64,000 nucleotides of DNA from contig CM106585.1 of NCBI GenBank assembly GCA_048013815.1, positions 62,001 through 126,000 of the forward strand, in the 5' to 3' direction. The notes beneath the pieces are model-generated. The model searched no databases. It saw only the letters and a list, made by a program, of their open reading frames with translations, and was not told the DNA's origin. The position numbers and the translations under genes are program-made. This document shows, in pieces, positions 54,101 to 64,000 of the stretch (position 1 is the first letter of the stretch; the number at the start of each line of letters is the position of its first letter). The stretch is from Setoptus koraiensis (Eukaryota; Arthropoda).

Positions 54101-57100
54101 ATATAAAAAAAAGAAGAAGCAAGACAAGATGATTACAAACTCAAAAAAACGCACACACAAAAAAATACAATCTATACAAAGCAGAAAACGACAAAACACA
54201 TCACGACTAAAAAACCAAACATCCAAATGACAAAAACTCAAACCTAACAAATATCAACCACGCAAAAAGAACTCGAGAAACCCACCCATCACAAACCTAC
54301 AAGGGACGACTTGAGAGACAACAACAACGCATATAACAAAAAGCCAAAAAGACAAAAATAAACGGCAACCTAAAACACGAAATAAAACAATAAAAAGAAA
54401 CCAAAAGTAAAAATAAACCTAAAAGACATAAAAGCAACATACACGTCCGAAAGACACCAAAGCTAATAAGAAACATAAAAACAAGAAAACAAACCAAAAA
54501 AAAAAAACAAACTTCCCACAACAAGCAGAAAAAGCAAAACAAAAAAAAAAGTAAAAAAAGACAAAGGCAAAAAAACGACAACCAAACCTATCCAAAAAAC
54601 TCCAGACATACAGAAAAACACAAGAACAAGGAATAAAAACAAAAAAAACCTAAAACCATATACAAATAAAAAGAGAACACAAATCCAATCAATACGACAC
54701 AATACAAAACAAATTAAAATCCAAAATGTACACTTAACAACACAAAAAACGAAAAACGAGACGCACAGCTAAAACCAGAAAAGTAAAAATAAACGAATAA
54801 TAATAAAAAGTCAACTAAACAAATAAGACAAACCGCTCCCAATAAGCGAGCCAACCAAACAAAGACAAAAATAATTAAACGCATAAAAAACCAAAGCCAA
54901 AGACACGATAAGAAAAATAACAAAACCTAAAGAAACCAGAGAAAAACACGCACCATAAAACACGAAACACAAGGAGGACAGTACCACACAAACAACCGAC
55001 ACCAAAAAAAAAAACAAAGCAACAACACATGAAAAACAAACAGACAAATAAACAAAAAAAATTGCAAGAAACCAAGAACATAGAAAAACAAATACTGTAC
55101 TTGAACAAGGAAAGACAAAACTGATTACAAACCAAAAAAGAACAAAGAAGAAAAAGACACATAACAACAGAAAATCACACAAACCGACCGGAAAAAGAAC
55201 AACAATCACAAAAAACGGAAACCACATAAGAAACAAACCTAAACAGAAGTAGAATTTCATTAACAGAACCTATACGAAAAAAAAAAGTGAGAAAATACAG
55301 ACAAATGATAGACCACACATCCAAAAGAGAAATAAAAAACAAGGACAACAGACTAAAAACTAAACGAATAAAAACATATTAAAAAAAAGAAAAATGCAAA
55401 ATGAAAGAAAGAAAACGAAACAGCCGGTGGAAAAGCCAAACAAAAAACGGAACAACAAAACAAAATAAAAAACAACAATCAGGAACAAGCAAAGGACTGC
55501 GAAAAACAGCACAAAAAAAAAGACAAAAAAAGAAAACAACGGTAACTCACGATCTTAATGATAATTACACTAACAACGTTAAAAAAGAGCGTAGTCCAAA
55601 ACAGAGATATACCAGACGAACCCCAGGCACACAATGACTACGATTCTCAAACAAAAAAAAACTCCAAAAAAAAAAGACCCAAGCAAAAAACGAAAAAACA
55701 CGAATACAGCAGACCGGATCACACCCAAGCAACAACCACCCTATACCAAGGCTCCACCACAAATATACTTCACCCCACAACGAACCAACGTAAATCATAA
55801 ATAACAAAAAACACACCACGGACATGAGAAAATCTCAACGACAAAGGAAACCAAAGCATACCCAATATCCTGAAACCACAACAATTCGATAAACTCAACC
55901 CCCAAAACCAAAAACCAGACGAACATCACCCTGCAAAACAGGGCAAAACAACTTCCTGAAAAAAAAGAAAACAAAAGTTAACTCCAAAACGTACAAACAA
56001 AAAACACCAACCCTCCCAGCATTACGGCGTCTCACAAAAAACATAACGCTAACCACAATTAAAACCTTAACACCCCCACAACTCCCACACAAGCACCAAC
56101 CCCAACCCGCCCCACCCCCCAACCCAACAGCATGACAACACCATCACCCCCACAAAAAACAATAAACATCTACAAAATAACTATTCCGGCAACTGAACAC
56201 CACCTAATAAAAAACAACAACAAAGAAAAGAAAACAAAATGACGAACCAGACCCAACCAAGCCAACAAACCATTAAAAAAAAAAAAATGAGAGACAAACC
56301 AAGAAGACCGACAAACACCAAAACACTAAACAGCCACACAACTCGAAGATAACTACAATAGACTCACAACACAAAGACAACAAAGGACAACCAGGAAAAA
56401 CCAAAACAACCCGACAAACAAACCACAAAAAAAAAACAAAAAGACTACAGACAAAAAAAAAAACAACACAAAAAAAAAAACAACAAAAAAAAAAATACAA
56501 AAAAAACAAAAGCCACACAATAAAAAAACTACCACATGAATATACCAGAAAAAACAAAAACAATAATAAGCAAACAAAAACCCCTATATTAACAAAAGAG
56601 AAAACAGAGAAAAACAAACACGAAGACGAAGATCAATTAAAAAAAGGAAAACACCAATTCAACTTCCTCTTATAACAAAAGCACAGCAACAAAAGAGGAA
56701 ACTCAAAAAAACAACAAGAAAGACAAAACAACCCAAAAAAGACAAGACAAAATAGTACAAAAAGAAAAACAAAGAACTAAAACAACGTCACAATACGACA
56801 CCAACACCCGAAGACACACAAACACCATAAACAAAACTACCAAAACCTAAAAACAAATCAAAACAGAAAACAAGCCCACAAAAAGAATCGTGACACCAAC
56901 AAAAGCCACAAAAAAAGCAAAGAAACTAAGAACAGCCAAACATCACCATCGTAAACCAACAATAAAAAAACCAACCACTAGACATCAAAACACAATTAAA
57001 AACAAACCAGAACACACAAAACATGACACAATGAAATATCAACAAAAATATGCCAAGCACAAGTCACAAAAGAAAGAAATAAACACGAGTACAAAATGAA

Positions 57101-60100
57101 AACAAGCAAAAAACACAACATAAAAAAATAAAAACCGACCCACACACAAAACCCGCAGACAAAAGAAGATATAACGAGAAAAAAAAACACACAAAAAAAA
57201 TAACAAGGAGCCACAAACAACGGACAAAAAAAAAACAAAGCACGACCACCACAAAACAAGCCACACATCAAAAGCCACAAACACAACTGACCCAAAAAAT
57301 AACGAACCCAAATGGAAAACCCCAAAAAAAAAACACACAAAAAACAAATACACGGAGCAAGTAAGAAAAAAAAAGAAACCATAAACACACCGAGAAACAA
57401 AGTGAAAACACTAAAGAACCAAGCCACTGAAGAAAGAAACATGAAAACAAACGAAACACAAACAAAAACGAGACAAATAACAACACCTAAATTACAAGAG
57501 AAACCAAACAACACAGGACTGGCCCCAACAGTCCTCACGCACAATAACAACCAACATCCCGCCCGCCAACCACCCAACACAAAATAACTCCAGCGAAACC
57601 CCAAAGGAACAAACAAATCACAGGAGACACAAAAACGGAAAAACCACTAAAAACACACAGGGCAAAAGTAACGAGAAACGTACACTGCTAAAAAACCAAA
57701 CATACAAACAACCACACCCAAACCACCAATTAAACACCACCCAGATATATATTACCAAAACAACAAACCGACTCCACATACCTATACCATACTAGAAAAC
57801 ACTCAAACCAAACCTCAGTTGCAAAATCCGACAGTATAAGTGCACTCAAAAAAAAACCACAAAAACCACCTGACAAAGGACCCGCTTACGCAACCAAGAA
57901 CATAAACACGACAAAAAAACAAAAACCAAACGCAAACAATCAAAACAGAACAAAACCTCAAGAAAACCCCTAAAAAAAACCACACAAACAATAAGAACGG
58001 GATATCACTCAAAAAAGGACCCAGTGATATGGACCAGCGAAAAATCCAACCTAAAAAAAAAAGAAACCACTCAAAAAGCAAATAAAAACAGAAAGAAACA
58101 CACAACCGAAAAGCAACAAACACCTAAAAAAAAAACACTAAGACGAAGCAACTAAGACCGAGAAAAAAACACAAAAAAGAAAAACATCAAAACGAATCCG
58201 AAACCCCATACTCCAACAAAATTGAATAAAACACACCTAAACATTAAAAAAAAGCCAAAAAAAAAGAAAAAACATAGAAACAAAACAGTAACACGTTTCA
58301 GAAAACACCACATCCTCTATACCCCCAACCTCAACTACACCCAACCCCGAGGCAGCAACACCCAAGTCAGAAAACTACACCCACGCCCCAATACCCCTAA
58401 AGAAATAAAGCTACCCAAAAAAGTAAAAGAACCACAAATAAGCAAACCACAACACACCACAACAAAAACGACAAAAAAAAACCAAACAACCCACTCGTCA
58501 AAACAACAGGACAAACCACGAAAAAATCGAAAAAAAAAGAACATACCACTATACAAATACAACAAAAACCGACTAAACCGCCCCAAAAAACGCAATCAAA
58601 CCAAGCGAGAGACAACATGGAGAGCACAAAGGGATAACGAAACTCACACAACACAAAGTTTCACGAAACACAACGAACGCAAATAGATAACCCAGAGCAA
58701 AACCCACAAAAAAAAAACACATCAAAAAACAAGACGCAAGATCCCACAAATGAAATAATTGAAACGACAAGTACAAACGAACACCCAAAAAAATACAAAG
58801 AAACCAAGAACAACAAAAACGTAAAACTACTATTAACACAAATGAACAGTAAATAAAAGCAGCATACGAACACAAACAATACCACACACAAAAGCATCTA
58901 CCAAAAAAAAGACAAACATCACGATCAATAGAAAAAAACAAAACTTAAACAAGAGAACCCACCTACTACAAAAATAATAAACACACTACAACTAAAATGA
59001 AACTTAATATCATAAACCTAACGAAGCATAAAAAGGAAACTAAACAAACACCAAGAGAAAACTCCAAAGACCAGAAGATAAAGAAAACAAAAAAACCAGA
59101 AACGACAGTACAGTCTACGATACAAAATACGCGTAAATAAAGGAAAAAAACACAAAAAAAAAAAAAAGGAAAGAGAAAAAAACCGAACCAGAAAGAACAG
59201 ACAAAATACAAACAAAACTATAACAGGACAAAACAATAAAAAAACAGACAAAAAAACATAAATAAAAACAGAGACGCAGGAGACTAGAGCCACAACAAAA
59301 AAGAGTAAACAAATACCGAGACCAAACAAAAACACAAACAAGAACAAAACGAAAATAAAAAATCCACACCCCGCAGAATCGAGACAAAAAACAAACCCAC
59401 ATTACCAAAACAAAAAAAATTAAATATAAAAACCAACAAAAAATACCTAACGACAAACCAACCAAAAAACTCAACAAAACAAAATTAATTACGAAACAAA
59501 TCTAGAAAACAACAAAGAATACCACCAAAAAAAGCACGAGCAATATAAAAAAAAGGAAAAAAAATCAAACGAAACAATCAAAAAAATTACACAAAACAGT
59601 AAACAACAACCGAAAAAAAGCAAACTACCTCAAAATATAACCATCACACCACATTGAGCAAAGAAATCAAAAAACCCCGGAATCAAAGGTAAGAAAATAA
59701 AAAAGCAACAAAAACCTAAGAAATAAAGAATATAGAACCCCGGAGAAAAACCAGTAAACACAAAAAAAACATTGCGAACAAACAAAACAAAAAAGAAACG
59801 CAAACAAAAGGTAACACCACAAACCGCCTTATCACAATCTCGGTCCCCATCTCCCCCCTCCCGCTGCCTCCCCTCAACCATCGTCGCCCACTCTACAACT
59901 TTCCACAACACATCCCGCCCCACCCACCACCCCACCTCAACCCATCCGCCCCCCCCCTGCCCCCTTAACTTCCCCTCCCCATTCATTACCCCGCGCACCA
60001 CTCGCCCCACCCCGCTGCCCCACGAAAAAACCGACCCACAACTCTTAACAACCGACCCCGACGTGCTCACCCCTTACCATACACACTCATCGAAAACCGC

Positions 60101-60440
60101 AACAAAACACCAACACAAAACCAACACAGCAAAACGAACCAACCAACAAATATAAAACTAAGTCGAAGCAAATAACACACATAACCAAGTGCAAAAAACG
60201 AACGATTCTCCCCCACACAAACAATCAGGCCGCGTCTGAGCCCCCATACCCACCCCCCATCCCACAGCGCCTACACCCCTTACCCCCCAACCACAATGTA
60301 CGTCCACACACACCACCAACCCCCCTCCCCCCCGTCACCCCCAACCCACACAACTTACTCGAAAAGACCAATATGACCCGCACAACCCAACTCACACCCT
60401 AAAAACAAAACACCTTTCCATCCGGGTACTCAGAAAAACA
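48128..60440. other. Extreme compositional-skew block, probably an artefact
   Basis: Right after the gap the sequence is almost only G and T (48128-48555), then A/T (to about 48660). Then it is almost purely A and C, with G and T nearly absent to about 51500. G and T gradually return but remain scarce to about 59800. A C/T-rich stretch (about 59820-60400) precedes a return to normal composition near 60440. No tandem period, domain or splice pattern is visible. Minus-strand frames of up to 516 codons are Phe/Cys/Val/Leu strings, only because a sequence without T and G has no stops in reverse. Poor base calling at the end of a long read, joined by the scaffolder, is the simplest explanation; an unusual satellite is less likely. 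Confidence 0.75.
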
Positions 60441-61060
60441 AAATCGATATTCTTGCCGAGCCTTTCAGCCTCAGTTTGTCGTCGAAAATTCCAACTTGAA
60501 ACTTCACTACATTGACTTTAGCAAAGGCTTATGGTTTATAATGCCTTTTTATGACTTTAGTTGTCATGTGTGTTCGCTAATAGATTTGCAACTGAACTGA
60601 AAAGGCTACTCTCGCTCCTACAGTCTATTTTCCATGTGGCTTTTTTATCTAAGACAAGGCTGCAAGGTGCTACAGTTTGTGCTGCAGAAAAACAAATCTA
60701 TTCGCGAGCGCCCTTCAATGAAACTCAGTTGACAATAACCTTGGTGACAATTAAAGCCATTAGCCGATTAGTTACTGGTCGATTAGAAGCGCCAGCCTGT
60801 TGTGTAATATGCTACTAGCGATGAGTCCAGATGGATTATCCATTTGTTGTTGTTTATATATCCGTGCAACAATAGACCATTGTCAAGTGTGAACCATAAG
60901 TCACACTCATCAAAATCACAAGCGTCAAATTGGATGCTATCTATTCTCAGTGAGACACCAAACAGATTCCATCGTCTCGATTATCTCGCCCAATCAGAAG
61001 GAAGAGTTAAGCGAAGAGAAGAGAACAAGTGTCGAATCAAAACACACACTCCATTTGACC
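60441..61060. other. Intergenic region upstream of SLC22-like copy 3
   Basis: Normal-composition sequence with no supported gene. It presumably carries the promoter of copy 3. Confidence 0.4.
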
Positions 61061-63413
61061 ATGACCAGATTCACTGACAAGAGAACACTGTCCATCGAGG
61101 CGAAACTGAGCGAAGAGAAAGAAAATGGAAAGACTAGCGTGTGTTCTAGTGGACAACAGTACGATTTAAATGATCTTATCGGCCAATTCGGCATCTATCA
61201 GATATCTGTGATGGCATTCTACATTATTAGAGAGGCGTTAACCTCATTCGACAATGTAGTGCTCTCACTGGCATTGCCATTAGACGACACTTACCGATGT
61301 GCGATCAGCGATACTCACAAGTGAGTCACCTACTCAATCACTTTATACACGGAAATGATTATCTGGCCCTGTTCGATCAACCAATCTAATCGTTCTTTAT
61401 TGCATCATCCAATTCCGTAGCCAAAGTTACTTAGATATGCAACAGGAGACAGGATATGATCCGAGGTGCTATCATATAAATGCTGCCAATACAACTGTTG
61501 TACCTTGTACAGAATGGACATTCCAAGATAAATACAAAAACACAATGTTGGCCCAGGTGATTATATTTTCTGACCATTCCAAAATTTTGCACACTGTCCA
61601 TTGATATGATCTATTTGTTCACCTGAGAGTTGATCATCTAAACATCACTCAATATCTAGTGGAATTTGGTTTGCGATAGACGATATTTGACACCCATAAT
61701 ACACAGTTCATTCTTTGTTGGTGCAACCTTGGGATCTTTGGTCTGGGGTCCCTTGGCAGATAAATTTGGCCGATGGAAATCATATTCCATCTGCCACACT
61801 GTTTATCTTATATTTGGGGCTGCCTCAGTATTTGCACCCGATGCTTATTGGTTCATGGTGTTTCGATTTCTCGCTGGATTCCATGCCATCGGTTACTATA
61901 TTTTACCAACGTTGCGTAAGCTTTCACATTATATCGTCAACTTTTTTCTTTCTTGCTTGCTACTCCCAAAAGCATTCCTAAAAACAGCTCTTGTCTGTTC
62001 TGTACTTGTTCATTGATCTCTCTGTCTCTTTTCGCATTTTTCCTTGTTTTGCATCATCGCTAGAGGTAGAAATAATTGGAACAAAATACAGGTCATTTTG
62101 TATCTTGAATCATCTCGGATGGGTAAGTAATCATATGGAAGATTGGTTGTCGAAGCATCAATTCTATTCGTACTCCCGCAAAACACGACTGGAATCAATT
62201 GTGCATTGATGATTGATTTTAAATAATTTCTCTCCAGGGCATTGGAATGTTTCTTGCGCCATTGGTAGGTCATTTTGCTCATCAATGGAGATATCTTATT
62301 GCTGTTATACCTGTTACAAATGCGCTAATGTAAGTCTAAAACATCATCAGTTATCAACAAATGATAGCCACAGTATCCAATCCAAGTACTTTTGGTGGAT
62401 TTACTCATTATATGTTTGTTTCATATAATCGTATTCGATTAGGATGCCATGGATGTTTATCTTGCCAGAATCTATCAGATGGCTGATACTGAACAACGAG
62501 ATGGACAAGGCTAGAAAAGAGATCAAAAGAGCCTCCAAATTCAATAGGTTGAGTCATGTGGATTTTGACCAGAAGATTGACAAGTTTTTGGTCAAGAAAA
62601 AGCTCGATGTAAGCCTTTTATTTCATCTTAAGCTAGATATCGAGACAAGACTACCTACTTACAAAATTTTTTATTCGTTCTCTCTCGATCGATAAAATGT
62701 AGCAAATGGATTGTTCAGAATCTCGTGGCTCCGTCACTAAGCTGTTCACCAATAGTGCTCTGCTAAAAGCCATGATCATACTAAGCTCTGTGTACTTCAT
62801 GTTGATGTATATCTTTTACGCCAGGACATTACATTTTGCACCCGACGAAGCATCCATGTTTGCTAATTTCTTAATTACGGGGACGGGTGAATGGATAAGT
62901 TTATTCATATCTACAATAAGCGTTTTGTACATATCGAGAAAGGGCTGTTTGGCAATATCCCTAACAATCACTTCTGCTTCTCTAATTGTCGAGGCAATTG
63001 CCCACAGTACAATGGATTCTGTTTGGCCAATATTGGATTACACAACAGAGGCATCGATCAAAGTGTTTGTAATGTGTGCAACATTGATAACAATTTTAGT
63101 GAATTTAGAAACACTTCCGACTGAATTAAGACAAAGTGGTACAACTGTCGTTTGTATTATGGGTTGTATAGGCACGGCAATCGCTCCATTTTATATTAGA
63201 CTCAATGAGATACTAGGACACATATCACACACTCTTCTATTGGCTCTAATAACAATATTGCTGGCAATATCTATCCAATATTTTCTCAGAGAGACAGGAA
63301 AAAGTGAAATTATTGACGCTGTGGCAACTAAAGCTCATCCTGACAATAAACCCACCAAGCTGAGCTCCGTTATTAGTAACAAAGACGACCACAATGAAAC
63401 TGTTCAAGATTGA
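61061..63413 (+). CDS. SLC22-like organic ion transporter, tandem copy 3
   Basis: Seven exons agree in phase: 61061-61320, 61421-61556, 61660-61915, 62064-62122, 62238-62329, 62443-62608 and 62703-63413; 559 residues. The ATG at 61061 aligns with the start of copy 2 (LSIEAKLSEEKE versus LSIKARLDKEEE). Key features are NDLIGQFGIYQISVMAFYII, CTEWTFQDKYK, WGPLADKFGRWKSY, WFMVFRFLAGFHAIGYYILP and PESIRWLIL after helix 6. The late motif is NLETLPTELRQSGTTVVCIM. The cytoplasmic C-terminus is longer than in copy 1. It is a likely plasma-membrane carrier for organic cations, carnitine-like zwitterions or anions; the substrate cannot be read from sequence. It is clearly closest to copy 2. Confidence 0.9.
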
Positions 63414-63642
63414 TCATCAATTAATGCCAATGCACAAGAACGATGTACCATCATGAGTGATCATCTACCCGCGTATATACCAGAAGACTGACACAACACG
63501 CATGATAGTGTATGCCTTATGATCATCTCGAAGTTCTAAAAATATTGATTCGATATTAACAGTTGAGTTTCTCCTTGGAACATTCACCTTAGGTTATAAG
63601 GTAATGAGTTGGATCTTGCAAATTAATAAATAGATATGATTG

Positions 63643-64000
63643 TCAAACAAGGCCTAGAGACTTCCTTACAAGTCTATCGGCGATACTATTGAACTTTTCC
63701 CTATCCTGTCTCCACATTTTCGCGGCATCAACATTTGCTCCGCTCTCGTCATTTGGTTCGGCCAGCATGGAAACAACTGACAATAGTACTTTTTCAACAC
63801 TCTGTACAGGTGACCATCTTTCCGAGCTGGACTCGTAGCCCATAGGGTCAACTCCTGGTGCGTGTAAGATTGATATGCAAACTCGCCCGTCACTATAAAT
63901 ATTTGGATGAAACATTTCGCTTATGAAACGCATTTTAGGTGGACTAAGAGGATAGTCTGAGGGGAATGTGAGTTTAGCGCAAAAGACTCCGCCTTCAAAG
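63643..64000 (-). CDS. UBE2G2: Ubiquitin-conjugating enzyme E2 G2, C-terminal part
   Basis: The minus-strand frame ends at 63643 and stays open to the right window edge; about 119 residues are present, the N-terminal ~45 lie outside. UBE2G2 works with gp78/HRD1-type ligases in ER-associated degradation. [20 protein letters not shown] leads to the catalytic Cys in [12 protein letters not shown]. The family's acidic-loop insertion [20 protein letters not shown] and [19 protein letters not shown] are near identical to the human protein. No C-terminal CUE-binding extension is seen, as usual. It converges on SLC22-like copy 3, with about 230 bp between stops. Confidence 0.95.
   Translation of the reverse strand, partial: FEGGVFCAKLTFPSDYPLSPPKMRFISEMFHPNIYSDGRVCISILHAPGVDPMGYESSSERWSPVQSVEKVLLSVVSMLAEPNDESGANVDAAKMWRQDREKFNSIADRLVRKSLGLV

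Noticed and set aside
51563-59477. Many hydrophobic minus-strand frames and Lys/Asn/Thr-rich plus-strand frames
   Set aside because: Same compositional cause as the A/C-rich block; amino-acid content follows base composition only.
60561-60818. 85-codon frame upstream of SLC22-like copy 3
   Set aside because: No similarity to the transporters or any family; likely chance.

Overview
This is a eukaryotic nuclear window. Genes have GT-AG introns, mostly short (46 to about 360 nt), the DNA is AT-rich, and the proteins are animal-type (NRF1/Ewg, SLC22 transporters, NCKX, PIG-P, TRAPPC9, endosulfine). A papain-family protease, divergent small secreted proteins, compact genes and tandem transporters fit a small arthropod such as an acariform mite. 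The phylum is a fair inference; no species can be named. I joined exons by splice-site and reading-frame agreement; every joined model given as complete keeps one frame to its stop.

Layout. 1-2.4 kb: the edge of a secreted-protein gene and a papain-like protease. 2.4-8.3 kb: a microsatellite-rich gene-free stretch with a 248-bp tandem duplication, then an NRF1/erect-wing transcription factor. 9-18.7 kb: glucose-6-phosphatase, a 3.7-kb gene-free stretch, an HSD17B12-type reductase, the carnitine/acylcarnitine carrier and a THOC5-like coiled-coil protein. 19-24.3 kb: a five-exon NCKX exchanger (SLC24) and an unrecognised gene. 24.5-29.2 kb: four consecutive plus-strand genes for predicted secreted proteins; two of them look like diverged paralogues. 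29.3-32.2 kb: three closely spaced minus-strand housekeeping genes (short TRAPPC9, PIGP, LAGE3/Pcc1). 32.3-40.3 kb: a MITE, mitochondrial ribosomal protein L10, a candidate RNase P/MRP-like RNA, a CPE-type metallocarboxypeptidase, SF3A2, endosulfine and a PRA1 protein. 41-63.4 kb: three tandem SLC22-like transporters sharing an intron pattern. The middle one is cut by a 500-N gap, followed by about 12 kb of extremely skewed sequence that is probably an assembly or base-calling artefact. 63.6 kb to the end: the 3' part of UBE2G2.

Most genes are independent housekeeping units. Functional themes are lipid and energy metabolism (acylcarnitine import, 3-ketoacyl-CoA reduction, glucose release, and an NRF1-type regulator of mitochondrial genes), membrane transport (SLC22 array, NCKX, SLC25) and a block of secreted proteins. 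I found no convincing new multi-gene system. The observations most worth checking are a small inverted-repeat family at three loci (one nested in the MITE), the candidate structured RNA at 34.4-34.8 kb, the secreted-protein block, and the 48-60 kb compositional anomaly. I recognised no tRNA, rRNA or CRISPR array.
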